Shown: piece after piece, positions 18,868 through 27,930 of the stretch
Layout of the letters: every line of letters starts with the position of its first letter
How positions within the stretch are numbered: the first letter of the stretch is position 1
Origin: Pseudomonadota bacterium
GTDB taxonomy: Bacteria; Pseudomonadota; Gammaproteobacteria; Burkholderiales; Burkholderiaceae_C
Length of the DNA stretch: 64,000 nt
Assembly (NCBI GenBank): GCA_021845505.1
Contig: JAJZVU010000008.1
Span: forward strand, 41,291-105,290
Reading direction: 5' to 3'
Position numbers and translations under genes: made by a program
Notes under the pieces: generated by a model
The model's input: only the letters and a program-made list of their open reading frames with translations
Database searches by the model: none
Told to the model about the DNA's origin: nothing

Positions 18868-20814
18868 ATGAACGACCGCAACCGCCCCATCGCCCCGCCA
18901 CCGCCCTGGACACGCTTCGGCGCCTGGCGCGACCAGCGCCTGGCCCGCCTGGCGGCGCTGGCCGGCTGGCTGGCCGACAGCACCCTCGATCCCTCGCTGT
19001 GGCAGGAGGCGCTGGCCGAACTCGAGCGCCGGCTGCAACGCGACCAGGTGCAGCTGGCCTTTGTCGCCGAACTCTCGCGCGGCAAGTCCGAGCTGATCAA
19101 CGCGCTGCTGTTCGGCGCCAGCGGCCAGCGCGTGCTGCCCGCGGGGGTCGGGCGCACGACCATGTGCCCGCTGGAAATCGCCTACGACCCGGCGCAGCCC
19201 TGCGCGCTGCGGCTGCTGCCGATCGACACCCGCGCCGAGTCGCGGCTGCTCAGCGACTGGAAGGCGCGGCCCCACGAATGGCAGCAGCACGCCTTCGCGC
19301 CCGACGACACGGTGGCGATGAGCCGCGCGTTGCAGCGGCTGTGCGACACCCAGCGCGTGCCGCTGGCGCGGGCGCGCGAACTCGGCTTCTACCTGGAAGA
19401 GGAACAGCCGCCGGCGATCGTGGCCGCCGACGGCCTGGTGGAGATTCCGTGCTGGCGCCACGGCCTGCTGAACATCGAGCATCCGCTGCTCGCGCAAGGG
19501 GTCAGCGTGCTCGACACCCCGGGGCTCAACGCCCTGGGCGCCGAACCCGAGCTGACGCTGTCGCTGATCCCGTCGGCCGCAGCGGTGGTGTTCCTGCTGG
19601 CCGCCGACGCCGGGGTCACGCGCAGCGACCTGCAGCTGTGGAGCGAGCACATCGGCGCGGCGGGGCGCGAGCGCAGCTTCGTCGTGCTGAACAAGATCGA
19701 CACCCTGTGGGACCCGCTGCGCAGCGGCGACGAGGTGCAGTCGCAGATCCGCAGGCAATGCGAATCGGTGGCCAAGGTGCTGCAGGTCGCGCCGTCGCGG
19801 GTGTTCGCCCTCAGCGCCCACAAGGGGCTGCTCGCGCGCATCCATGGCGACGAGACCCTGCTGCAGCGCTCGGGGCTGCCGCAGCTGGAGACCGCGCTCG
19901 GCGACTGCGCCGACCGCGAACGCCGCGACTGGCTGGAGGGCAGCTGGCGCGCCACGCTGCTCGACACCCGCCAGCGGCTGGAGCGCGACATCGACTCGCG
20001 GGTGCGCCAGGCCGACGAACAGCGGATGGAGCTGCAGAACCTGCGCGGCAAGAGCAAGCACGCGGTGGCGGCGCTGCTGCAGCGGGTGAACGCCGAGCGC
20101 CACGACATCGACGCCGCGCTCGGCATGGTGCAGGCGGTGCAGTCGGTCAATTCCCGGCAGATGGCCCGGGTGGCCGAGCTGCTCGACGCCGGCACGGCCC
20201 TCAAGCGCCTGGAAAGCCTGCGCCTGCAGCTGCGCTCGGCGCTGCTCAAGACCGGCCTGCGCGCTGCGCTGGCCGATGCCTGCGACGAACTCGGGCTGAG
20301 CATCAACCGCGCCGAGGCGGTGCTCGAGGAGAACCACTCGATGCTGGCCGGCGCGTGTTCCCGGCTCAACCAGGAATTCGCGTTCTCGGTGCCCGGCCCG
20401 AAGGAGCTGCGGCTCGACGGAGCGCGCCTGGACCTCGAGTCGATGCGCGCCGACTACCTGCGCTTCGCCGGCGCGGTGCAGTGGCTGCGGCTGCAAAGCC
20501 GCGCCTATGTCGACCGCGTGCTGCTGTCGGCCCAGCAGCGCCTGCGGGACATCCAGGATCGCGCGGTCGCCGACTCCCAGCACTGGAACCGCGCGGTGCT
20601 GGCCAGCATGCAGGCGCAGGCGCGCGAGCGCAAGCGCTCGCTGCACCGCCGGCTGAGCAACCTGCAGCAGGTGGCTCAGGCCGACGGCGAGCTCAGCCAG
20701 CGCATCGACCAGTTGAGCGAGCGTGCCGACCAGTTGCGCGACCTGCGCCAGCAACTGGCCAACCGGTTCGACCTGGCCCTTCCCGGAGTCGAGGCGCTGC
20801 CGGCCGCGGCATGA
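18868..20814 (+). CDS. Dynamin-family GTPase
   Basis: This large (648-residue) GTPase has an N-terminal G domain: P-loop AELSRGKS (67-74), switch-I threonines T97/T98, DTPG at 216-219 and NKID at 275-278. About 300 residues of predicted long helices follow, rich in Leu, Arg, Gln and Glu, with no clear transmembrane pair. It fits the bacterial dynamin-like protein group, whose members bind or remodel membranes. Here the cellular role is unknown. It sits between mutM and mutY, an arrangement I believe recurs in Burkholderiales. A TGTGTATATT string at 18815-18824 may be part of its promoter. Confidence 0.8.
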   Translation: MNDRNRPIAPPPPWTRFGAWRDQRLARLAALAGWLADSTLDPSLWQEALAELERRLQRDQVQLAFVAELSRGKSELINALLFGASGQRVLPAGVGRTTMCPLEIAYDPAQPCALRLLPIDTRAESRLLSDWKARPHEWQQHAFAPDDTVAMSRALQRLCDTQRVPLARARELGFYLEEEQPPAIVAADGLVEIPCWRHGLLNIEHPLLAQGVSVLDTPGLNALGAEPELTLSLIPSAAAVVFLLAADAGVTRSDLQLWSEHIGAAGRERSFVVLNKIDTLWDPLRSGDEVQSQIRRQCESVAKVLQVAPSRVFALSAHKGLLARIHGDETLLQRSGLPQLETALGDCADRERRDWLEGSWRATLLDTRQRLERDIDSRVRQADEQRMELQNLRGKSKHAVAALLQRVNAERHDIDAALGMVQAVQSVNSRQMARVAELLDAGTALKRLESLRLQLRSALLKTGLRAALADACDELGLSINRAEAVLEENHSMLAGACSRLNQEFAFSVPGPKELRLDGARLDLESMRADYLRFAGAVQWLRLQSRAYVDRVLLSAQQRLRDIQDRAVADSQHWNRAVLASMQAQARERKRSLHRRLSNLQQVAQADGELSQRIDQLSERADQLRDLRQQLANRFDLALPGVEALPAAA

Positions 20815-20970
20815 ACCCGCAGCACGGCCGCCCGAAGGCGGGTTCACCCCCCTCGGGGGGGCCGGCGCGCAGCGCCGAAGGGGGGCGCCGATGAACCCGC
20901 CGCACGGCCGCCCGAAGGCGGGTTCACCCCCCTCGGGGGGGCAGGCGCGCAGCGCCGAAGGGGGGCTCAC
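20811..20970 (+). repeat. Two tandem 80-bp palindromic repeats (REP-like) ending at the mutY start
   Basis: Units begin at 20811 and 20891, each with ATGAACCCGC followed by hairpin-forming strings (CCCGAAGGCGGG, CCCCCCTCGGGGGGG, GGCGCGCAGCGCC). A third partial unit beginning at 20971 provides the mutY start codon and first residues. The copies are nearly identical over 80 bp. The first unit also contains the TGA stop of the GTPase gene. Repeats of this style are frequent between genes in Comamonadaceae-like genomes. Confidence 0.9.
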
Positions 20971-22044
20971 ATGAACCCGCCGTCGGGCGGGATCGACCCG
21001 GCCAGCTTCGCGCCGCGGCTTGTCGCCTGGCAGCGCGCCTGCGGGCGCCACGACCTGCCGTGGCAGCGCAGCCGCGACCCGTACCGCGTCTGGGTCTCGG
21101 AGATCATGCTGCAGCAGACCCGGGTGGACACGGTGCTGCGCTACTTCGAGCCCTTCGTGCGCCGTTTCCCCGGGGTGCGCGAACTGGCCGCCGCCGATCT
21201 CGACCAGGTGCTGGCGCAGTGGAGCGGCCTGGGCTACTACCGCCGCGCCCGCAACCTGCACGCCGGCGCGCGCCAGGTCTGCGAAATCCACGGCGGCGAG
21301 CTGCCGCGCTCGCGCGCCGAACTCGAGACCATCCGCGGCATCGGCCGCTCGACCGCCGCGGCGATCGCGGTGTTCTGCTTCGACCGCCCCGAGGCCATCC
21401 TCGACGCCAATGTGCAGCGGGTGCTCGGTCGCGCCTTCGGGCTGCCGCGGCCGGCCACCGCGGCGGCCCGCCGCGACATGTGGCGGCTGGCCGAGCAACT
21501 GCTGCCGCGGCAGGACCTGGCGGCCTACACCCAGGGCCTGATGGACCTCGGCGCCACGGTGTGCAAGCCCGCCCAGCCCGAGTGCCTGGTGTGCCCGTTT
21601 GCCGCCGACTGCCCGCGCGAGCTGGCGCCGCCAGCCGCGTCGCCGGCGCGCCGCCGGGCGCCGCGCCGCAGCCTCACCCGGGTGCTGCTGTGGGCGCGCA
21701 GCGGGCCGGCGCAGGCGCCGCGCATCTGGCTGCAGCGCCGCGCCGGCCACGGCATCTGGCCCGGACTGTGGTGCCTGCCCGAGCACGACGACCAGGCCGG
21801 GGCGCTGGCGCTGGCGGGCGAGCTCGGCGAGCTGCTGCGGCAGCGGGAACTGCCGGCGGTGGTGCATCAGCTGACCCACCTCGAACTGCGGCTGCACCCG
21901 CTGCAGGTGGTGCTGCGTCCACGTCACCGGGTGACCGACGGCGCGCTCGACGGCGGCTGGTTCGCGCTCGACGAGGCCTTGCGCCTGGGCCTGCCGGCAC
22001 CGGTGCGCAAGCTGCTGACGGCCGCCCGGGCGGCCGGCGACTGA
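20971..22044 (+). CDS. mutY: A/G-specific adenine glycosylase MutY
   Basis: MutY removes adenine mispaired with 8-oxoguanine, complementing MutM. The 357-residue product has catalytic E44 in SEIMLQQT, helix-hairpin-helix LETIRGIGRSTAAAI, catalytic D145 in ILDANVQR, and a [4Fe-4S] cluster motif C198-x6-C205-x2-C208-x5-C214. A C-terminal NUDIX-like domain for 8-oxoG recognition starts at about 225. The first residues (MNPPSGG) come from the third copy of the 80-bp repeat. The true start could lie slightly downstream, but no better ATG is near. Confidence 0.95.
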   Translation: MNPPSGGIDPASFAPRLVAWQRACGRHDLPWQRSRDPYRVWVSEIMLQQTRVDTVLRYFEPFVRRFPGVRELAAADLDQVLAQWSGLGYYRRARNLHAGARQVCEIHGGELPRSRAELETIRGIGRSTAAAIAVFCFDRPEAILDANVQRVLGRAFGLPRPATAAARRDMWRLAEQLLPRQDLAAYTQGLMDLGATVCKPAQPECLVCPFAADCPRELAPPAASPARRRAPRRSLTRVLLWARSGPAQAPRIWLQRRAGHGIWPGLWCLPEHDDQAGALALAGELGELLRQRELPAVVHQLTHLELRLHPLQVVLRPRHRVTDGALDGGWFALDEALRLGLPAPVRKLLTAARAAGD

Positions 22045-22064
22045 AGCGCCGGTCGCTCGCCGGC

Positions 22065-23015
22065 TCAGGCGCCGCCGCTGCTGGCGGCGTCGAGTTCGCG
22101 GTGGCGCACCAGCACGTTGTACTGCCCAGCGAAATGCCGGCCCAGCTCGTCGGCCAGGAACACCGACCGATGCTGGCCGCCGGTGCAGCCGATCGCCACC
22201 ACGACGTAGTTGCGCTGGTCCTCGGCCATCGCCGGCAGCCAGCTCTGCAGGAAGCCGCGGATGTCCCCGAGCATGCGCATCACCGCCGGCTGGGAGCGCA
22301 GGAACTCGGCCACCGGGGCGTCCAGGCCGCTGAGCGGGCGCAGCTGGCGGTCGTAGTGGGGGTTGGGCAGCATGCGCACGTCGAACACGAAGTCGGCGTC
22401 CAGCGCGACCCCGTGCTTGAACGCGAAGGATTCGAACAGCAGCGAGATGCGCGAAGCCTCCAGGTGCACGGCCTGGCGCACCCAGGCCCGCAGCTGCGCC
22501 GGACGCAGGCCGCTGGTGTCGATATGCAGCCCCAGCCCGGCCACCGGGGCGAGCAGCTCGCGCTCGAGTTCGATGGCCTCGATCAGCGCCGGCGCCGACG
22601 CGGCGGACTCCCCCGGGGCGCGCCGGCCCAGCTCGCCGCGGCGCGCGGTCAACGGGTGGGCGCGGCGCGTCTCGGAAAACCTCTGTACCAGGGTCTCGGT
22701 GCTGCAATCCAGGTAGATGAACTGCAGGTCGCACTGGCTGCGCAGCCTGCGCACCAGGTCGGGCAACAGTCCCAGCCCGGCGCCGCTGCGCGCATCCATC
22801 GCGATGGCCAGTCTGCGGTACCCGGCCTGCTGGGTCACGGCCAGCAAGCCGTCGACCAGTTGCGGCGGCAGGTTGTCGACACAGTAGTAGCCGGCGTCCT
22901 CGAGGGAATTCAGCGCGATCGACTTGCCCGACCCCGACACTCCCGACAACAGCACCACGCGCAGCGCTCGCGCCTCGGCCTGCGGGGTCTGCGGACTCAT
23001 CGGTTGCGCTGGCAT
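22065..23015 (-). CDS. rapZ: RNase adapter RapZ (P-loop nucleotide-binding protein)
   Basis: RapZ-family proteins bind nucleotides and, in enterobacteria, guide GlmZ sRNA to RNase E; in betaproteobacteria the role is less clear. The 316-residue product has Walker A GVSGSGKS (25-32), YYCVDNLPP, the FDVRMLPNPHY stretch and the C-terminal GCTGGQHRSVFLA. I chose ATG 23015 because GGAG lies 7-8 nt upstream; ATG 23000 is an alternative. It lies between mutY (convergent) and recN (same strand) rather than in an rpoN/pts locus. Confidence 0.93.
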   Translation of the reverse strand: MPAQPMSPQTPQAEARALRVVLLSGVSGSGKSIALNSLEDAGYYCVDNLPPQLVDGLLAVTQQAGYRRLAIAMDARSGAGLGLLPDLVRRLRSQCDLQFIYLDCSTETLVQRFSETRRAHPLTARRGELGRRAPGESAASAPALIEAIELERELLAPVAGLGLHIDTSGLRPAQLRAWVRQAVHLEASRISLLFESFAFKHGVALDADFVFDVRMLPNPHYDRQLRPLSGLDAPVAEFLRSQPAVMRMLGDIRGFLQSWLPAMAEDQRNYVVVAIGCTGGQHRSVFLADELGRHFAGQYNVLVRHRELDAASSGGA

Positions 23016-23064
23016 GGCCGTCTCCGTGGTGGTGTCGCTGTCGCTGCCGGCGGGCGCGCCGCGC

Positions 23065-24768
23065 TCAACCGGCCGGGCGCGCCCGCCGCGCTCGCTGCGC
23101 CGCCGGCGCAGCCGCGCCCGCGGCGCCTGCCAGCATTTCGCGGGCATGCGCCAGCGCCACCGCGGAAGCGGCGTCGCCGCCCAGCATGCGGGCGACTTCG
23201 GCCTCGCGCGCGGCCTGGTCGAGCTCGGCGACCCGGCTGAAGGTCATGCCCTGGCGGCTGGCCTTGTCCACCCGCAGATGCTGCGACGCGCCGGCTGCGA
23301 CCTGCGCCAGGTGGGTCACCGCCAGCACCTGGCGGTCGCGCCCGAGCCCTGCCAGCAGGCGCGCGACGGTGTGCGCGACCGCGCCGCCGATGCCCGCGTC
23401 GACTTCGTCGAAGATCAGCGTGGCCACCGGCTGCTGGGCCGCGGTCGTGGCGGCCAGCGCCAGCGCGATGCGCGAGAGCTCGCCGCCGGAGGCCACGCGG
23501 GCCAGCGGCCGCAGCTCGGCGCCGGCATGGCCGGCCACCAGCAGTTCCACCGACTCGGCGCCGCTGGACTGGATGTGCGCATGCTCGCGCAGCGCCACCT
23601 CGAAATCGCCGCCCGCCATGCCCAGCTCCCCCAGCAGGCCGCGCACGCCCTGCGCCAGCCGCGCCGCGGCCTGCGCGCGCAGCGCGCTGAGCTGCGCGGC
23701 GGCGTCGCGCAGCCGCTGCGCGGCGGCGCGCTCGCGCTCGCCCAACTGCCGCAGGTCGGCGCCCTGCTCGAGACGCTGCAGGCGCTGGCGCAACGACTGC
23801 CAGTGCGCCGGCAGCGCTTCGGCGGCCACACGGTGGCGGCGCGCCTGCGCCAGCCAGGCGGACAGCCGGGCATCGAGTTCGGCCAGGCGCTGCGGATCGA
23901 CGTCGGCCTGGCGCAGCCGCGCCGCCACTTCGTGGCCGAGATCGGCGCCCAGCGCTCGCGCCGCCTCCATCTGTTCCTGCAGGGCCTGCAACTGGGGATC
24001 GATCGCCGCCGCGGCCTGCAGCGCCTGCTGCGCCCTCGCCAGCAGGCGTACCGCTCCGGCGTCGTCGTCGTCCAGCCAGGCGGCCGCGGCCTGCAGGTGT
24101 TCGATCAGCTCGGCGGCGTGCGCCAGCCTGCGGTGCTCGGCGTTCAGCGCGTCCCATTCGCCGTCCCGCGGCGCCAGCCGGTCGAGCTCGCCGAGCTCCA
24201 GCTGCAGCGCCTGCGCCTCGCGCTCGCTGCGGCCCGCGTCGTCGCTGGCCTGGCGCAGCCGGGAGTCGGCATCGCGCCAGTCGCGCCAGGCCTGGGCGCA
24301 GGCCTCGGCCTGGCTCGCGGCCCCGGCGTAGGCGTCGAGCAACTGGCGCGCCGAGTCGGCGCGCGCCAGGCTCTGCCAGGCGTGCTGGCCGTGGATGTCG
24401 ACCAGCGCGTCGCCGGCCTCGCGCAGTTGCGCCAGCGTCGCCGGGCTGCCGTTGACAAAGCCCCGCGAGCGCCCGCCGGCTTCGATCACCCGGCGCAACA
24501 GCAGGCTGTCCGCGGCCTCGAATCCCTGCTCCTGCAGCCACGGCAGCAGCGAGGCCGGGGTGTCGAACTCGGCGCTGATCTCCGAGCGCGCGGCTCCGGG
24601 CAGCAGCACCGAGGCGTCGCCGCGCTCGCCCAGCGCGAGCTTCAGCGCGTCGACCAGGATCGACTTGCCGGCCCCGGTCTCGCCGGTCAGCACGGTGAAG
24701 CCGGGGCCGAAGTCGAGCTCGAGTTCGTCGACGACGACGAATTGGCGGATATGCAGTCGGCGCAGCAT
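23065..24768 (-). CDS. recN: DNA repair protein RecN
   Basis: RecN is an SMC-like ATPase acting early in double-strand-break repair. The 567-residue protein has Walker A GETGAGKS (29-36) and VDIHGQHAW. A central helical, Arg/Gln/Leu-rich coiled-coil region spans about 160-360. At the C terminus are ABC signature VASGGELSRIALAL, Walker B TLIFDEVDAGIGG and the H-loop VLAVTHLAQVA. The N terminus MLRRLHIRQFVVVDELEL fits the start at 24768. I saw no LexA-type operator in the 30-bp gap to nadK. Confidence 0.97.
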   Translation of the reverse strand: MLRRLHIRQFVVVDELELDFGPGFTVLTGETGAGKSILVDALKLALGERGDASVLLPGAARSEISAEFDTPASLLPWLQEQGFEAADSLLLRRVIEAGGRSRGFVNGSPATLAQLREAGDALVDIHGQHAWQSLARADSARQLLDAYAGAASQAEACAQAWRDWRDADSRLRQASDDAGRSEREAQALQLELGELDRLAPRDGEWDALNAEHRRLAHAAELIEHLQAAAAWLDDDDAGAVRLLARAQQALQAAAAIDPQLQALQEQMEAARALGADLGHEVAARLRQADVDPQRLAELDARLSAWLAQARRHRVAAEALPAHWQSLRQRLQRLEQGADLRQLGERERAAAQRLRDAAAQLSALRAQAAARLAQGVRGLLGELGMAGGDFEVALREHAHIQSSGAESVELLVAGHAGAELRPLARVASGGELSRIALALAATTAAQQPVATLIFDEVDAGIGGAVAHTVARLLAGLGRDRQVLAVTHLAQVAAGASQHLRVDKASRQGMTFSRVAELDQAAREAEVARMLGGDAASAVALAHAREMLAGAAGAAAPAAQRARRARPAG

Positions 24769-24798
24769 CGCGGGAGACGGGTCGGCTCGCGGCAGGGG

Positions 24799-25695
24799 TC
24801 AATCGTCGGCGCCGAGGATCTCGTGCCAGCGCAGCTTCTTGCGCAACGTGGAAAAGTAGCTCCACCCCGGGGGATGCAGGAAGACCGCCCGGTACGGCGC
24901 GATCTGCAGGCGGATGTGGTCGCCGCCCAGCAGGTCGGCGAAATGCTGCATGTCGAAATTCACGCCGATGTCGCTGCGCGAGGCGACCTCGATGTCGATG
25001 CGCACCTGGTCGGGCAGCACGATCGGGCGGTTGGACAGCGTGTGGGCGGCGATCGGCACCAGCACCAGCCCGGGCAGGCTGGGGTGCAGGATCGGTCCGC
25101 CGGCCGACATCGCGTAGGCGGTGGAGCCGGTCGGGGTGGCCACGATCAGCCCGTCGGCCCGCTGGGCGTACATCGCGCGGCCGTCGACGTCGACCCGCAG
25201 CTCGACCAGCCCGGTCGCCCCGCTGCGGTTGACCACCACGTCGTTGATGGCGATGCCGTCGTAGATCGGCTCGCCGTCGCGCAGCACCTGGCCCGCCAGC
25301 ACCGCGCGCTGCTCGCGCTCGAAATGCCCCTGCAGCATCGCCCCCAGCGCGCCGCGCCACTGGCTTTCGGCGATGTCGGTGATGAAACCCAGGCGCCCGG
25401 AGTTGATCCCCATCAGCGGCACCCCCCAGGGCGCCAGCTGGCGCGCCGCGCCGAGCATGGTGCCGTCGCCGCCGACCACGATGGCCACCAGGTCGCCGGT
25501 CGCCTCGCGCCCCAGGTCGTGCAGGCTGGCGCTGGCGTAGCCCGGCAGGTCGCACAGCAACGCGGTCTGCTGCTCGACCAGCGGCTCGACCCCCTGGTCG
25601 GCCAGCCAGCCGGCGATCTCCGCCAGCGTGCGGGTGACGCCGGCGGCCTGGTGCTTGCCGATCAGGACTGCGTGCTGGAATACCGGATTGGACAT
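24799..25695 (-). CDS. nadK: NAD kinase
   Basis: NadK phosphorylates NAD+ to NADP+. The 298-residue protein carries the GGDGT motif (75-79), the NAD-site stretch INSGRLGFITD, NDVVVNRS, and TPTGSTAYAMSAGGPIL. The reading frame opens 11 codons earlier at 25728, but the ATG at 25695 (MSNPVFQHAVLIGK) matches the family start. It is divergent from hrcA and upstream of recN, a common beta- and gammaproteobacterial order. Confidence 0.96.
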   Translation of the reverse strand: MSNPVFQHAVLIGKHQAAGVTRTLAEIAGWLADQGVEPLVEQQTALLCDLPGYASASLHDLGREATGDLVAIVVGGDGTMLGAARQLAPWGVPLMGINSGRLGFITDIAESQWRGALGAMLQGHFEREQRAVLAGQVLRDGEPIYDGIAINDVVVNRSGATGLVELRVDVDGRAMYAQRADGLIVATPTGSTAYAMSAGGPILHPSLPGLVLVPIAAHTLSNRPIVLPDQVRIDIEVASRSDIGVNFDMQHFADLLGGDHIRLQIAPYRAVFLHPPGWSYFSTLRKKLRWHEILGADD

Positions 25696-25849
25696 GGCGG
25701 AATGGCGCAGGAGCGGGCGTGGCGACAAGCGTCGCCGGGCACGCGCCCGGCAGCGCCCCGGGCGAGGCCTGCGGCGATTACAGCACAGCCTCGTGGCGCG
25801 CGGCGCGCGCGGCCTCCCACCATGGCGCCGGGGATTTTAGAATGGCACC

Positions 25850-26869
25850 ATGGACCAGAGAGCCCGCGTGCTGCTCAAGACCCTGATCGAGCGTTACATC
25901 GCCGACGGCCAGCCGGTGGGGTCGCGCACGCTTTCGCGCGCCTCCGGGCTGGAACTGTCGGCGGCGACCATCCGCAACGTCATGGCCGACCTGGAGGAAC
26001 TGGGGCTGATCGTCAGCCCCCATACCTCGGCCGGGCGCGTGCCCACGCCCCGCGGCTACCGGCTGTTCGTCGACACCATGCTGACCGCGCAGGCGGTGGA
26101 CGACAGCGAGCAGGTGGAGCAGCGCTTCCGCTCCGAGCTGGCCGGGATGGAGCCGCAGAAGGTCATCACCAACGCAGCCCGGCTGTTGTCGAACCTGTCG
26201 CATTTCGTCGGCGTGGTGGTCAGCCCGCGGCGCGACGCCGGGTTCCTGCACATCGAATTCCTGCGCCTGTCCGAGCAGCGCATCCTGGTCATCCTGGTCG
26301 ACTCGACCGGCGGGGTGCAGAACCGGGTGATCGTCTCGCCCCACCCCTACACCCAGAGCGAGCTGACCGAGGCCGCGAACTACCTGAACGCCCATTGCAG
26401 CGGCCTGAGCTTCACCCAGATGGCCCAGCAGATGCGCGGCGAGGTCGAGCACCTGCGCGGCGAGATCGTCGCGCTGATGCAGGCCGCGGTCAGCGCGGCC
26501 AGCCAGGCCGCGGCCGAGCAGCAGGAAGACGTGGTGATCTCCGGCCAGCAGCAGTTGCTCAAGGTCGACGACCTGTCGAACGACCTCGCCAGCCTGCGCC
26601 GGCTGTTCGACCTGTTCGAGCAGAAATCCCTGCTGCTGCGGCTGCTGGAGAGCTCGGAGCGCTCGACCGGAGTGCATATCTACATCGGCGGCGAAAGCCA
26701 GGCCGTGCCCTTCGAGGAACTGTCGGTGATCACCTCGCCCTACGAGGTCGACGGCCGGGTGGTCGGCACGCTGGGGGTGATCGGCCCGACGCGCATGCCC
26801 TACGAGCGGATGATCCGCATCGTCGACATCACCGCCAAGCTGGTCGGAAGCACCCTGAGCCAGCGCTGA
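25850..26869 (+). CDS. hrcA: Heat-inducible transcription repressor HrcA
   Basis: HrcA represses chaperone operons by binding CIRCE elements. The 339-residue protein has an N-terminal winged helix ([38 protein letters not shown]), the GAF-like core and the C-terminal [18 protein letters not shown]. No CIRCE sequence was seen in this window. A TAGAAT string (25838-25843) sits only 6 bp before the ATG and no Shine-Dalgarno is visible, so the mRNA may be leaderless. A GCCCGGC/GCCGGGC hairpin (26884-26903) follows the stop. Confidence 0.97.
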   Translation: MDQRARVLLKTLIERYIADGQPVGSRTLSRASGLELSAATIRNVMADLEELGLIVSPHTSAGRVPTPRGYRLFVDTMLTAQAVDDSEQVEQRFRSELAGMEPQKVITNAARLLSNLSHFVGVVVSPRRDAGFLHIEFLRLSEQRILVILVDSTGGVQNRVIVSPHPYTQSELTEAANYLNAHCSGLSFTQMAQQMRGEVEHLRGEIVALMQAAVSAASQAAAEQQEDVVISGQQQLLKVDDLSNDLASLRRLFDLFEQKSLLLRLLESSERSTGVHIYIGGESQAVPFEELSVITSPYEVDGRVVGTLGVIGPTRMPYERMIRIVDITAKLVGSTLSQR

Positions 26870-27420
26870 GCCGCTTCGCTGCGGCCCGGCGCCGCGGCCG
26901 GGCAATCGACCTCGCGGACCTCGCGCTCGCGCAGCCGGCCGCCGGCCGCCAGCACGAGTTCGCGCCCGCCCACCCGCGCGACGGCCGGCCACGGGCAGAT
27001 GCGCCAGACCCCCATCAGCAGCGCGCCGCCGCGCTGGCGCGGCCAGCCCCCGGGGTCGAATGCCGCGCCGCCGCGCAGTGCCGCGGTGCTGTCGATGCGC
27101 ACCCCGGGCAGCGCCGCCTGCACGGCCAGCAGCCGCGCGGCGCCGCCCGCGGCTGCCTCGACCTGCACCACCCAGCCCTGCTCCCAGCGCGCGGGCGCGC
27201 CGCACCCGGCTCCCGGGCAGACCCGCACCGCGACCGCGCCGAGCAGCGACTGCATGCGCGCCAGCTGCAAGCCGTCGCGCAGCGCTGCTGCGGCGGCGCG
27301 CACCCGCTGCGCCTGCAGCGCTGCGCGCCACGACGGCAACGCCAGCGCCACGCAGATGGCCGCCAGCGCGACGCCGAGCAGCGACTCGACCAGCGTGACC
27401 CCGCGGCTGCGCCAGCACAT
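26800..27420 (-). CDS. GspH/FimT-like pseudopilin (orphan)
   Basis: The 206-residue product begins [17 protein letters not shown]: a short basic leader, a prepilin-peptidase site G|VTLVE with the invariant Glu at +5, and a ~20-residue hydrophobic helix, as in type IV minor pilins and type II secretion pseudopilins. The middle part resembles the FimT/GspH beta domain ([12 protein letters not shown] near the end). The last ~23 codons are antisense to the 3' end of hrcA. No other pilus gene is nearby, so it may be a stand-alone minor pilin such as FimT/FimU. Confidence 0.7.
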   Translation of the reverse strand: MCWRSRGVTLVESLLGVALAAICVALALPSWRAALQAQRVRAAAAALRDGLQLARMQSLLGAVAVRVCPGAGCGAPARWEQGWVVQVEAAAGGAARLLAVQAALPGVRIDSTAALRGGAAFDPGGWPRQRGGALLMGVWRICPWPAVARVGGRELVLAAGGRLREREVREVDCPAAAPGRSEAAQRWLRVLPTSLAVMSTMRIIRS

Positions 27421-27521
27421 CGCGCCATTGTGCGACGGCGCGCGGCGCGGCAGCCGCGCCCGCCGCGAAAGCCGCACGCCCAAAGCTAGAATCCGCCCCT
27501 TGCGCCGCGGCAGCTCCCGCA

Positions 27522-27597
27522 GGGCCCTTAGCTCAATGGTCAGAGCAGCGGACTCATAATCCGTTGGTTGCCGGTTCGAGCCCGGCAGGGCCCACCA
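27522..27597 (+). tRNA. tRNA-Ile2 (CAU anticodon, lysidine type)
   Basis: A complete 76-nt cloverleaf with encoded CCA: acceptor GGGCCCT/AGGGCCC, anticodon stem GCGGA/TCCGT with loop CTCATAA. CAU could be Met or Ile2. C4-G69 and C5-G68 in the acceptor stem, together with the CCTTAGCTCA...CATAATCC...TTGGT pattern, match the TilS-modified tRNA-Ile2 (like E. coli ileX). That tRNA reads AUA. The elongator-Met alternative is less likely. Confidence 0.85.
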
Positions 27598-27639
27598 ACG
27601 CCCCGGTTCGGCCGCACCTCGCTCAGCGGCGCAGAGCGC

Positions 27640-27921
27640 TCAAGCAGCCGTTCGCAGGGGCTTGATGTTCGGAAGCCGCACCTTGCGGGCCTGCCACAGG
27701 TCGTGGTTCGCCTGCATGGTGACCCACATGTCGGGCGACGTACCCAGCCAGACGGCAAGCCGCCGCGCCATCACGGCAGAAATGCCGGCTTGTCCGTTCA
27801 GCACCTTGGACAGGGTCACGCGCGCCACGTGCAGCTCTTGCGCGGCCTGGGTCACCGTCATGCCCTCGGGCAGCCACTCGCGCAACACCTCGCCGGGGTG
27901 CGCCGGGTCGTGCATGCTCAT
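27640..27921 (-). CDS. higA: HigA-family antitoxin
   Basis: The 93-residue protein has the HigA/VapI signature: HPGEVLREWLPEG, then a helix-turn-helix (TVTQAAQELHVARVTLSKVLNGQAGIS), and LGTSPDMWVTMQANHDLW. HigA binds and neutralises the HigB toxin and represses the operon. Its ATG is 9 bp after the higB stop, and the toxin-first order is typical of higBA. It lies between an intact tRNA-Ile2 gene and a second copy of the tRNA 3' half. Confidence 0.93.
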   Translation of the reverse strand: MSMHDPAHPGEVLREWLPEGMTVTQAAQELHVARVTLSKVLNGQAGISAVMARRLAVWLGTSPDMWVTMQANHDLWQARKVRLPNIKPLRTAA

Positions 27922-27930
27922 GTTCTTCCC

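Noticed and set aside
20811..20970. Small protein genes starting at the ATGs within the 80-bp units
   Set aside because: The frames are products of the repeat itself, with no Shine-Dalgarno or conserved product.
18811..22734. Very long minus-strand open frame opposite the GTPase, repeats and mutY
   Set aside because: It is antisense to well-supported genes, has Gln/Arg/His-rich low-complexity translation and no family motifs. At ~70% GC such shadow frames are expected.
23065..24798. LexA-regulated recN promoter
   Set aside because: No LexA-type dyad seen in the short nadK-recN gap.
25696..25849. CIRCE element before hrcA
   Set aside because: No TTAGCACTC/GAGTGCTAA inverted repeat is present in the nadK-hrcA gap.
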